DNA of 64,000 nt from Rhizobium sp. BK650 (GTDB lineage: Bacteria > Pseudomonadota > Alphaproteobacteria > Rhizobiales > Rhizobiaceae): positions 1 through 64,000 of the forward strand of contig NZ_JACIBK010000009.1 of assembly GCF_014195325.1 (NCBI RefSeq). The letters are read 5' to 3'. The notes under the pieces were generated by a model, which saw nothing but the letters and a program-made list of their open reading frames with translations, made no database searches and had not been told where the DNA came from. The position numbers and the translations under genes are program-made. This document shows, in pieces, positions 34,586-43,212 of the stretch. Numbering within the stretch: position 1 is the first letter of the stretch; every line of letters starts with the position of its first letter.

Positions 34586-36589
34586 ATGTTTTCCAATCCT
34601 GACCTCCTGAAGTTCATCTTCGGCCGGTTGACCCTCGACGCGATCCCGTATCACGAACCGATTTTGGTCGTGACTTTCATCGGCGTCGTCATCGGCGCCA
34701 TCGCGGTGCTCGCCATCATCACCTATTTCAAGTTTTGGGGTTCGCTCTGGAACGACTGGATCTGCAGCGTCGATCACAAGAAGATCGGCATCATGTATGT
34801 GATCCTGGCCGTCATCATGCTGTTGCGCGGCTTTTCCGACGCCCTTCTGATGCGTGGCCAGCAGGCGGTCGCCTTCAACGGCAACGAAGGCTATCTCCCG
34901 CCGCACCATTACGACCAGATCTTCACGGCGCATGGCGTTATCATGATCTTCTTCGTGGCGATGCCCTTCGTCACCGGCCTGATGAACTTCGTGGTGCCGC
35001 TGCAGATCGGCGCGCGCGACGTCTCCTTCCCGTTCCTCAACAACTTCTCGTTCTGGATGACGACGGCCGGGGCGATTATCATCATGATCTCGCTCTTCAT
35101 CGGTGAGTTCGCCCAGACCGGCTGGCTCGCCTATCCGCCGCTTTCCGGTGCTGCCTACAGTCCCGGTGTCGGCGTCGACTATTATATCTGGGGTCTGCAG
35201 GTCGCCGGCGTGGGAACGACGTTGTCGGGTATCAACCTGATTGCCACGATCGTAAAGATGCGTGCTCCGGGTATGACCTTCATGAAGATGCCGGTCTTCA
35301 CCTGGACGTCGCTCTGCACCAACATCCTGATCGTTGCTTCCTTCCCGATCCTGACGGCGACGCTCGCTCTCCTGTCGCTCGACCGCTATGCCGGTACGAA
35401 CTTTTTCACGAACGACCTCGGCGGCAATCCGATGATGTATGTCAACCTCATCTGGATCTGGGGCCACCCGGAAGTCTATATCCTTGTGCTGCCGGCCTTC
35501 GGCATCTTCTCGGAAGTGGTCGCGACCTTTTGCGGCAAGCGCCTGTTCGGCTACGCTTCGATGGTCTACGCCACCTGCGTGATCATGATCCTGTCCTATC
35601 TCGTGTGGCTGCACCACTTTTTCACGATGGGTTCGGGCGCTTCCGTCAATTCCTTCTTCGGCATCACCACGATGATCATCTCGATCCCGACCGGGGCGAA
35701 GATGTTCAACTGGCTCTTCACCATGTATCGCGGTCGTATCCGCTACGAAGTGCCGATGCTGTGGACCGTCGGTTTCATGGTGACCTTCGTCATCGGCGGC
35801 ATGACCGGCGTGATGCTTGCCGTTCCACCGGCCGATTTCGTGCTGCACAACTCGCTCTTCCTGATCGCGCACTTCCATAACGTAATTATCGGCGGCGTTC
35901 TGTTCGGCATGTTCGCTGGTGTGAATTACTGGTTCCCGAAAGCCTTCGGCTTCAAGCTCGATCCCTTCTGGGGCAAGATGAGCTTCTGGTTCTGGCAGAT
36001 CGGCTTCTGGTTCGCGTTTATGCCGCTTTACGTGCTCGGCCTGATGGGCGTCACTCGCCGTATGAGCCAGTTCGAAGACCCGTCGCTGCAGATCTGGTTC
36101 ATCATCGCCGCCTTCGGCGTCGGCCTGATTGCGCTTGGCATTGCCGCCTTCCTCATCCAGATCGTCGTCTCCTTCATGAAGCGCGAAGAGCTGCGTGATG
36201 ACAGCGGCGATCCGTGGAATGGCCGCACACTGGAATGGTCGACCTCGTCGCCGCCGCCGGACTACAATTTTGCATTCACGCCGGTCGTGCATGACCACGA
36301 CAGCTGGTATGACATGAAGAACCGCGGCTACGAGCGTCCGCTCGGCGGCTTCAAACCGATCCACATGCCGAAGAACACCGGCACCGGCGCGATCCTGGCA
36401 GCCATCAACGTGGCGCTCGCCTTCGGCCTGATCTGGTACATGTGGTGGCTGGTCGTCCTCTCCGTCGTCGCCCTCTTCGTCGTCACGATCGGTCATACGT
36501 TCAACTACAAGCGCGACTTTTACATTCCCGCCGACGAAGTGACCAAAACGGAAGGCAGGCGTACCAAGCTGCTTGCCGAGCAGGTGTAA
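34586..36589 (+). CDS. cyoB: Cytochrome bo3 ubiquinol oxidase subunit I, CyoB
   Basis: Catalytic subunit (667 residues, about 15 helices) that reduces O2 and pumps protons. Ubiquinol-site residues match E. coli Arg71, Asp75, His98 and Gln101 as R81, D85, H108 and Q111. His116 is a low-spin heme ligand, GHPEVY holds the cross-linked His-Tyr CuB pair, HH in VWLHHFF completes CuB and HFHNVIIGG carries the other heme ligands. It follows cyoA by 42 bases. A very long open frame on the opposite strand across cyoA-cyoB is a coding shadow. Confidence 0.98.
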   Translation: MFSNPDLLKFIFGRLTLDAIPYHEPILVVTFIGVVIGAIAVLAIITYFKFWGSLWNDWICSVDHKKIGIMYVILAVIMLLRGFSDALLMRGQQAVAFNGNEGYLPPHHYDQIFTAHGVIMIFFVAMPFVTGLMNFVVPLQIGARDVSFPFLNNFSFWMTTAGAIIIMISLFIGEFAQTGWLAYPPLSGAAYSPGVGVDYYIWGLQVAGVGTTLSGINLIATIVKMRAPGMTFMKMPVFTWTSLCTNILIVASFPILTATLALLSLDRYAGTNFFTNDLGGNPMMYVNLIWIWGHPEVYILVLPAFGIFSEVVATFCGKRLFGYASMVYATCVIMILSYLVWLHHFFTMGSGASVNSFFGITTMIISIPTGAKMFNWLFTMYRGRIRYEVPMLWTVGFMVTFVIGGMTGVMLAVPPADFVLHNSLFLIAHFHNVIIGGVLFGMFAGVNYWFPKAFGFKLDPFWGKMSFWFWQIGFWFAFMPLYVLGLMGVTRRMSQFEDPSLQIWFIIAAFGVGLIALGIAAFLIQIVVSFMKREELRDDSGDPWNGRTLEWSTSSPPPDYNFAFTPVVHDHDSWYDMKNRGYERPLGGFKPIHMPKNTGTGAILAAINVALAFGLIWYMWWLVVLSVVALFVVTIGHTFNYKRDFYIPADEVTKTEGRRTKLLAEQV

Positions 36590-36595
36590 GAGACC

Positions 36596-37216
36596 ATGAG
36601 CGATCATACTGTCGACACGGCCGAAAAGCCTGAATTCTACCTCACGGAAGACCATCACCCGGAAAACAGCACCAATCTCGGCTTCTGGCTCTACCTGATG
36701 AGCGACTGCCTGATCTTCTCGGTGCTGTTTGCCACACACGCCGTGCTCGGCCGCAGCTATGCGGCCGGTCCGTCGCCAGCCGATCTCTTCGATCTGAGGC
36801 TGGTGGCAATCAACACCTCAATGCTGTTGCTCTCCTCCATTACCTACGGGTTTGCAATGCTGCAGATGGAGCGCAACGCAAAGGCGGAAACGCTGTTCTG
36901 GCTGGCCGTAACCGGCCTCTTCGGCGCAGCCTTTATCGGCCTCGAACTCTATGAGTTCGTGAACCTTATCCATGAGGGCGCAGGGCCACAGCGCAGCGCC
37001 TTCCTGTCGTCCTTCTTCACGCTGGTCGGCACGCACGGTCTGCACGTCACATTCGGCATCATCTGGCTGATTACGCTTATGGTGCAGGTGTCCATGCACG
37101 GCCTGATCGAGGCCAACCGCCGTCGCCTGATGTGCCTTTCGATGTTCTGGCACTTCCTCGACGTCGTCTGGATCGGCGTCTTTTCATTCGTTTACCTGAT
37201 GGGAGTTCTTGGATGA
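36596..37216 (+). CDS. cyoC: Cytochrome bo3 ubiquinol oxidase subunit III, CyoC
   Basis: A 206-residue, five-helix subunit III. Family segments include LGFWLYLMSDCLIFSVLFATH, the membrane Glu in GLELYEF and GTHGLHVTFGIIW. It stabilises the oxidase complex. It starts six bases after cyoB and overlaps cyoD by four bases. Confidence 0.96.
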   Translation: MSDHTVDTAEKPEFYLTEDHHPENSTNLGFWLYLMSDCLIFSVLFATHAVLGRSYAAGPSPADLFDLRLVAINTSMLLLSSITYGFAMLQMERNAKAETLFWLAVTGLFGAAFIGLELYEFVNLIHEGAGPQRSAFLSSFFTLVGTHGLHVTFGIIWLITLMVQVSMHGLIEANRRRLMCLSMFWHFLDVVWIGVFSFVYLMGVLG

Positions 37217-37614
37217 GTTCGCAAGCACCCGCACACGAGGATGCCCACGAGGCTCACCACGGCCATAGCCACGGGCATCAGGCCGGACACGGCACTTTCA
37301 AGAGCTATGTCACCGGCTTCGTTCTGTCCGTCATCCTGACCGCCATTCCCTTCTGGCTGGTCATGGCAGGCGTCTTCGAAAGCCACATCGTGACAGCCCT
37401 CTTCGTAATGGCGCTCGGCGCCGTGCAGATTGTCGTCCATATGATTTTCTTCCTGCACATGAACATGAAGTCGGAAGGCGGCTGGACGATCATGGCCCTG
37501 ATCTTCACGATCATCATCGTTGCGATCGCTCTTTCTGGTTCGCTTTGGGTCATGTACCACCTGAATACAAACATGATGCCGATGAGCCCGGAAATGATGA
37601 AGAACATGCCGTAA
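37213..37614 (+). CDS. cyoD: Cytochrome bo3 ubiquinol oxidase subunit IV, CyoD
   Basis: A 133-residue subunit IV with three membrane helices (core SYVTGFVLSVILTAIPFWLV, then VHMIFFLHM). The N-terminal ~25 residues are unusually His-rich (AHHGHSHGHQAGHG), unlike the short leader of E. coli CyoD, and could bind metal. The C-terminus is Met-rich. The start overlaps the cyoC stop (ATGA). Confidence 0.94.
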   Translation: MSSQAPAHEDAHEAHHGHSHGHQAGHGTFKSYVTGFVLSVILTAIPFWLVMAGVFESHIVTALFVMALGAVQIVVHMIFFLHMNMKSEGGWTIMALIFTIIIVAIALSGSLWVMYHLNTNMMPMSPEMMKNMP

Positions 37615-37658
37615 CGGCAGGAGCGGGCGGCGGCAACGTCGCCCGTTGCGGTTTATCC

Positions 37659-38420
37659 ATGACCGATATCTCTTCCGACCCACAGAACAGGCCGCGTTCC
37701 GCGATCGCCCTCATGGTCTTCGGCTCCTGCCTTCTGGCCCTCATCGCCGTCCTGATCGCGCTTGGCACCTGGCAGGTCCATCGTCTCTCCTGGAAACTGG
37801 ATCTGATCGCCCGCATCGATGCGCGCGTCCATGCCGAACCCGTCGCACCGCCCGCACGATCCGACTGGAGCAAGGTCAACGCCGTCGATGATGAATACCG
37901 GCGGGTAACAACATCAGGCACCTTCGAAAACGACAAGGAGACGTTGGTCGCGGCATCGACTGCGCTTGGTGCCGGCTATTGGGTGCTGACGCCGCTCAAG
38001 CTTGAGGACGGTAGCGCCATCCTCATCAATCGCGGTTTCGTGCCAAGCGACCGCCGCGAGCCGGCTTCACGCCAGGAAGGTCAGACCGACGAACCGGTCA
38101 GCGTCACGGGGCTGATGCGGATGAGCGAGCCCAAAGGCATGCTGCTACGCTCCAACGATCCGGTGGACGACCGCTGGTATTCACGGGATGTTACCGCGAT
38201 CGCCCGAAAGCGAGGCATCACTGACGCAGCTCCATTCTTCATCGACGCTGACGCAACGCCAAATGCAGGCGGATTTCCCGTGGGCGGATTGACTGTGCTC
38301 GATTTCCCGAACAACCACCTCGTCTATGCAATTACCTGGTACGTTCTGGCGATCATGGTGGCGGGGTTGTTCGTCTATATCGCGCGAAACGAGGTCAAGG
38401 CACGCCGAGCCGCGCTCTAG
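37659..38420 (+). CDS. SURF1-family oxidase assembly protein
   Basis: A 253-residue protein with the SURF1 plan: an N-terminal helix ending in LGTWQVHRLSWK, a periplasmic domain with GYWVLTPLKLEDG and LINRGFVP, and a C-terminal helix (LVYAITWYVLAIMVAGLFVYI). SURF1 helps insert heme a/o into terminal oxidases. It follows cyoD by 44 bases and is probably part of the cyo operon. The ATG at 37659 is used; the upstream open frame overlaps cyoD. Confidence 0.93.
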   Translation: MTDISSDPQNRPRSAIALMVFGSCLLALIAVLIALGTWQVHRLSWKLDLIARIDARVHAEPVAPPARSDWSKVNAVDDEYRRVTTSGTFENDKETLVAASTALGAGYWVLTPLKLEDGSAILINRGFVPSDRREPASRQEGQTDEPVSVTGLMRMSEPKGMLLRSNDPVDDRWYSRDVTAIARKRGITDAAPFFIDADATPNAGGFPVGGLTVLDFPNNHLVYAITWYVLAIMVAGLFVYIARNEVKARRAAL

Positions 38421-38481
38421 GAGAGACATCGAGCGAAGCGGCCGATCGTTTCAGCCGGCTCCTGCGTAAACGATGGATTCC

Positions 38482-39888
38482 TCAGACGGCCTGGCTTTGC
38501 GGATAAAAGCGTTCCGCAATTCGTTCAGCCGCCGAATAGGTCTGTGTGACAATCTCAGGCACGAGATCGATGTCCGGCAGACTGCCGAGGCCGAGCGGGC
38601 CAACCGCAAAGAGGCCATCGACGGACGCGCCATCGTCCAGGAACGGCTCGCCGCAGGCATTGACTGCCAGGCCAAGCGCAAGCTCATCCGGCATGGCAAG
38701 ACGCGCCGCAAACAGGCTCTCAATCAGGGGAGCCGAAAGATCTGGTGCATGACAACGGCAATCGATGATGCGTTCGGCATGGATGATCTCCTGGCTGGAT
38801 GAACCGGCAGGTGTGAAGAACAGGCCGCTGAGACCCCGGCGCCCAGCGCGTCCGCGTCTGAGCACGGTACGGCCCTCGGCAAGCTCCCGCTTGAGGCGCA
38901 GATGCATGACTTCTGGCAGGCGGTTGCGGTGGCTGTCATAAATGGCGCGCAAATGCCTGTTGAACTGCCGCTTCTCTCGCGCTGGCAGCGATCGCCAGAG
39001 CGAGCGCGCGTGCCTGCGAAGGCCGTTCATGACCGACTGCCAGCTTCGCCCCTCCTCTTCCGCTTCACGACAGGCCTGGCGGATAAAGCTGACGATGGCA
39101 GGCAGACTTTGCGGTAGCGCCTCGGCGGGGAACACTGGATCGGCGGAATTCGGCGTGTGGCTCTGCGGCAGGAAGCCGTGCCTCGAAATGATCGTTACCT
39201 GGCCGCTATAGCCAGCATCGCGAAGCTGCAGCAGTTGGTCCACGACGCGGATGCCGCTACCAAGCAGTACCGTGTGAGGCCGCGCGACGAGGCGCTGCGC
39301 CCTGACCGGCGAAACCTCCTGCTCCCCGACTTCGGGCCGAGGCAGGCCGTAGCCGGTGGCAAGGATCACGGTATCGAAAAGCGGATTGGAGGGATTTGTG
39401 CTTTCAAGCAGGAACCGGCTGCCATGGCTCCTGCGGATTGCCACGACCGGATCATGGCAGACCTGAACGGTGATATCCCGGCGAGTAGCGAGTGCCTCGG
39501 AAAAGCGCTGGTAGACGTAGTCGCTAAAGATTTCCCTGGGAACGAAAATCTGCCGGAATCCAGGAATCGCTGCAGGGACGGCGGCGCGAAACTCGGCGTT
39601 GCTACAGAGCCAGTCGTTGAAATCGTCAGGATCGCCAAGTGAAACGGAGAGATCACGTACGCGTGTGTTAAGAATGGTCGAGGATCGTGCCGAGGCCAAC
39701 GCCTGACCGCCATTGACTGTCGAGTTCGGATCGAAAAGCTGAAGGTGGAAAGGCGTGCGCACCGTGCGCATCAGCGCCACCGCCATCATCATACCAGAAA
39801 AGCCGCGGCCAACGATCGCGATGCGTGGCACAGCGGATATTTGTGCCGCCGCGTTGGCCTTGCCTGAAAACAATCCCTGAACCGTCAT
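38482..39888 (-). CDS. FAD/NAD(P)-binding protein (YdhS/HsdR-type flavoprotein)
   Basis: A 468-residue flavoprotein of the FAD-NAD(P)-binding family (Pfam 13454-like). The dinucleotide motif AIVGRGFSGMMMA is near residue 25, VILATGYGLP marks the middle NADP-type region and DGLFAVGPLGLGS the C-terminal FAD contact. Reaction unknown. I chose the ATG at 39888, preceded by GGGAG; the longer in-frame start lacks a ribosome binding site. Confidence 0.8.
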   Translation of the reverse strand: MTVQGLFSGKANAAAQISAVPRIAIVGRGFSGMMMAVALMRTVRTPFHLQLFDPNSTVNGGQALASARSSTILNTRVRDLSVSLGDPDDFNDWLCSNAEFRAAVPAAIPGFRQIFVPREIFSDYVYQRFSEALATRRDITVQVCHDPVVAIRRSHGSRFLLESTNPSNPLFDTVILATGYGLPRPEVGEQEVSPVRAQRLVARPHTVLLGSGIRVVDQLLQLRDAGYSGQVTIISRHGFLPQSHTPNSADPVFPAEALPQSLPAIVSFIRQACREAEEEGRSWQSVMNGLRRHARSLWRSLPAREKRQFNRHLRAIYDSHRNRLPEVMHLRLKRELAEGRTVLRRGRAGRRGLSGLFFTPAGSSSQEIIHAERIIDCRCHAPDLSAPLIESLFAARLAMPDELALGLAVNACGEPFLDDGASVDGLFAVGPLGLGSLPDIDLVPEIVTQTYSAAERIAERFYPQSQAV

Positions 39889-40158
39889 CTCAACTCCCTT
39901 GCGGCTCATCCGCATGTGTCTCGATCGAGGTTTCAACGCAGGATTTTAACTCATGCGTTGGGCAGGTTCATGCGGCAAGCAAAACGTTCGCCGCCAGGCC
40001 GCTCCGTTCCGGAGCCATCACAGGCAAGAATGGCACCCTCGCCTGGCATATAGTCTATTAAACTAGTCGTGTATGAAAGCGAAAAAAGCGCAAGGTGGCA
40101 AGAGGTTTATTTTACCACCCGCCTAACCCGCACAGATAAAAAGGAAAATGAGGCCTTC

Positions 40159-41028
40159 CTATGCGAGGATTTCGGTGCTGAAGGAAAAGCGCGCCGTTTC
40201 GCCCGCGCCAAGCAGCTTCGTATAAGGACGACCTTCCAAATCATCCGGACCGCCATTCTCAGCGGCCGTCCCGTGCCAGGGCTCGATGCAAAGGAAGGGC
40301 GCGCCTGGCTTGGTCCAGAGCGCCAGATTGGGCAGATTTTCGAAGCTGAAATGCATGGCCGGACCGCCTTCGGCCTCATACCGCAGGCCTGGGCCTGCCC
40401 CCTCGGGAAAGATCATCGCATCCTGCTCGAACATCGAATAGTCGAGCACCAGGCTGCCCGCCTTGAACGGTGAAGCAAGTCTTTTCGGCGAGATCAGTCC
40501 ACCGTCGAGCCGGACAAGCGCCGGCTCGGCGCCGTTGTCCAGCGTGACGGTATGGGGTTTTCCTCTGGCACCTGGCAGCGGCCAGAGGAAAGCCGTGTGG
40601 AAGCCGAGACCGAAGGGCATCGGACAGTCATCGCGGTTGGTGACTTCGGCAGCGACCGTCAACGTCCTACCTTCGAGGCTATGAATGACGGCCAGCAGGA
40701 AATCGAAGGGATAGACCGCTTTCGTCGCTTGCGAAGGGGCGAGCTCGTAGCGGCAAATCGTCTCTGACGAGGAAACCAGCGTAAAGTCGCTACGCCGGGC
40801 GAAGCCATGCTGTGCCATCGGCGCGCTGTGACCGCCAACCTTCAGCGTATCGTTCGGCGCCTTGCCAACCATCGGAAAGAGAATGGGCGAGCGGCCGGTC
40901 CAGAAGGCAGCATCGCCGTTCCACACCCAGGAGCGGCCGTCGCTCGACGTCAGCGACTGCATTTCCGCGCCGAGCGAGGAAATATCGACAGTAAGAAACT
41001 GATTTGCAATCCGGACCGTGGATGACAT
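40159..41028 (-). CDS. Aldose 1-epimerase-family protein
   Basis: A 289-residue galactose-mutarotase-like protein of the LacX/YeaD-like branch. Recognisable are RSPILFPMVG, the HGFAR segment with the His expected in the active site, and CIEPWHG near the C-terminus, which carries the catalytic Glu. It probably interconverts anomers of a sugar or a phosphosugar in the cytoplasm. The gene stands alone, 270 bases from the flavoprotein gene and divergent from the ABC exporter. Confidence 0.88.
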   Translation of the reverse strand: MSSTVRIANQFLTVDISSLGAEMQSLTSSDGRSWVWNGDAAFWTGRSPILFPMVGKAPNDTLKVGGHSAPMAQHGFARRSDFTLVSSSETICRYELAPSQATKAVYPFDFLLAVIHSLEGRTLTVAAEVTNRDDCPMPFGLGFHTAFLWPLPGARGKPHTVTLDNGAEPALVRLDGGLISPKRLASPFKAGSLVLDYSMFEQDAMIFPEGAGPGLRYEAEGGPAMHFSFENLPNLALWTKPGAPFLCIEPWHGTAAENGGPDDLEGRPYTKLLGAGETARFSFSTEILA

Positions 41029-41334
41029 CGGACACCCTCTTCATGCTGGTTGGCGAGCGGACCATACATGCCCGGCAACCGGATTTCCACTGGTGGCGCA
41101 GCGTCCTGGAATTTTCGTTTCCGCGGAAGAATGCGCCTTTTGCGTGTTGAGTGAGCCGCACGGAGACGTCGCCATTCGAAGCGAGGAAGCCTCACGTAAA
41201 AATAACCACTTGGTGAATTCTTTACTTGAACCCGCTTTCGGAATCGGCAAATGTGGGCGTGCTATCAATCCCTTCATGGATTTGCCGTCTTTCCGGGCCA
41301 TTTGGTCCGAGCACACATCTATTGGAAAAATACC
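41029..41334. other. Divergent intergenic region
   Basis: About 306 bases between the epimerase gene and the ABC exporter gene. A perfect 10-base palindrome TTCCGCGGAA lies at 41119-41128. Part of the right half is open in the exporter frame but shows no family homology before the GTG at 41335. No RNA gene seen. Confidence 0.45.
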
Positions 41335-43188
41335 GTGAGCAGCGATGCGTCCATACGCGCGCCGAAGCCTTCGGCTTCGTTGGCGCTTGCAACCGCGGCA
41401 GGATGGGGCAAGGGCCTCTACACACTGTTCCGCATCATCGTCATGGCCTTTCGCCATCCCTGGCAAGCAGGCCTTGCCATCGGCGCAACGCTGATCGCGT
41501 CAACATTCCAGCTTCTGATCCCCCGCCTGCTCGGGCGGGCAGTTGACCACACGCAGGTGGCGCTCCACGGCGGCACGGTCGGGCAGCAGGCGCAGGATGC
41601 GCTGCTGACGACGGCGCTGCTGCTGCTCGGCGCCAGCGTTTTGCGCGGTATCTTCACGATGATCCAAAACTATTTTAGCGAGGCGGTCGGTCACCATATG
41701 GGCTATGAGCTGCGTCTCGCCTGTTACGAGAAGATCCAGCGCCTCTCCTTCTCCTTCCACGACACTGTCCATTCGGGCGACCTCATCACCGTCGGCCTTC
41801 TCGATCTGGAAGGTGTACGCATGTATTTCTCGACAGCACTGGTGCGCGTCTTCCTGCTTACCATGCTGATCGGTATCGGCGCCTACATGCTTTTGACCAC
41901 GGACGTCGTGCTCGGCCTGCTGGCGCTTTCCTTCGTGCCCTTCGTCGGCTGGCGCTCCTCCGTCACCCAGCTTCGCCTGCGCGCCACCTGGCTCGACCTG
42001 CAGCAGAGGCTGTCGGTGCTGACGCGCATTATGGAGGAAAATCTCGGCGGTATTCGCGTCGTTCGCGCCTTTGCAGCGCAGGACCATGAGCTTTCGAAGT
42101 TTGAACTTGCCTCGAAGAACGCGCTGGAACTTGCCCATCAGCGCGTCGGCATTCGTGTCATCAACACCAGCGCCATGACCTTCTCCTTCTTTGCAGCAAT
42201 GGGCCTGGTTCTATGGATCGGCGGTGGCAAGGTTCATTCCGGCGAGATCACTGTCGGTACGCTCGCCTCATTCCTGACTTTCATGACCATCCTGCAGATG
42301 CCGGTGCGCCAGCTCGGCCTGATGGTCAATGCCTTTGCCCGCGCTTCGACCTGCGGCACACGCCTTTTCGAGCTGCTGGACCTCGAAATCGCCGTGCGCG
42401 ATGCGCCCGATGCGAAGGAATTGACGATTGTCGACGGAACGCTGCGCTTCGAAAATGTCAGTTTCGCCTATCCGAGTTCACCGATGCACGAAGTGCTGCA
42501 TGACGTGAGTTTCGAGGCCAGACGCGGCGAGACGATCGGCATCGTCGGGCCGCCCGGCAGCGGCAAGTCGACGCTTGCGCACCTCATTCCGCGCTTCTAT
42601 GACCCAACCGGCGGTAAGATTACTCTCGATGGTCAGGACATCCGAAAGGCGACACTGAAGTCGCTGCGCCGCTCCGTCGCCGTCGTGCAGCAGGATTCCT
42701 TCCTGTTCACGACGACGATCGAAAACAATATCGCCTATGGCGATCCCTGGGCCAAGGAAAGCCGCATCGAACGGGCGAGCGAAAGCGCGCAGCTCCACAA
42801 TTATGTGCTCGGCCTGCCGACCGGCTATGGCACGGTCGTAGGCGAGCGCGGCGTTTCGCTTTCGGGCGGCCAGCGCCAGAGGCTTTCGATCGCCCGCGCG
42901 TTGATGCTCAAACCCGCCGTGATGGTGTTCGACGATTCCACTGCAGCAATCGACGCTGCCACCGAGCAACGCATCCGCGGCGCGATGCGCCGCTACGCTG
43001 CCGATCGTATCACGATCATCGTCGCCCATCGCCTGAGCTCGCTGATGCATGCCGACAAGATCTTCTTCATCGAGGACGGCCGCATCGTCGAACAGGGAAC
43101 GCATGACGAGCTTCTGGCGCTCGGCGGACGATATAAGGCGCTTTACGATTTGCAGGTGCGACCGGGCGACGACGCTTTGAGCGCGTAA
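41335..43188 (+). CDS. ABC exporter half-transporter with degenerate catalytic site
   Basis: A 617-residue half-transporter: six membrane helices (about 20-320) then an ATPase domain. Walker A GPPGSGKST and signature LSGGQRQRLS are normal, the H-loop His is at about 565, but the residue after the Walker B Asp (533) is Asp534 instead of Glu (VMVFDDSTAAID). This is the pattern of the degenerate member of a heterodimeric exporter. I chose the GTG at 41335; the frame is open upstream. The partner gene starts 24 bases after its stop. Confidence 0.9.
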   Translation: MSSDASIRAPKPSASLALATAAGWGKGLYTLFRIIVMAFRHPWQAGLAIGATLIASTFQLLIPRLLGRAVDHTQVALHGGTVGQQAQDALLTTALLLLGASVLRGIFTMIQNYFSEAVGHHMGYELRLACYEKIQRLSFSFHDTVHSGDLITVGLLDLEGVRMYFSTALVRVFLLTMLIGIGAYMLLTTDVVLGLLALSFVPFVGWRSSVTQLRLRATWLDLQQRLSVLTRIMEENLGGIRVVRAFAAQDHELSKFELASKNALELAHQRVGIRVINTSAMTFSFFAAMGLVLWIGGGKVHSGEITVGTLASFLTFMTILQMPVRQLGLMVNAFARASTCGTRLFELLDLEIAVRDAPDAKELTIVDGTLRFENVSFAYPSSPMHEVLHDVSFEARRGETIGIVGPPGSGKSTLAHLIPRFYDPTGGKITLDGQDIRKATLKSLRRSVAVVQQDSFLFTTTIENNIAYGDPWAKESRIERASESAQLHNYVLGLPTGYGTVVGERGVSLSGGQRQRLSIARALMLKPAVMVFDDSTAAIDAATEQRIRGAMRRYAADRITIIVAHRLSSLMHADKIFFIEDGRIVEQGTHDELLALGGRYKALYDLQVRPGDDALSA

Positions 43189-43212
43189 GAAACCGGCGCA
43201 GGAGGAAACGAC

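Noticed and set aside
34061..36739. An 892-codon open frame antisense to cyoA and cyoB
   Set aside because: It is rich in Asp, Glu, His and Arg with no domain, and is a mirror of the codon bias of the highly conserved oxidase genes.
41119..41128. Palindrome TTCCGCGGAA as an operator
   Set aside because: A 10-base GC-rich palindrome is expected by chance in such DNA and it has no second copy nearby; only noted within the intergenic entry.
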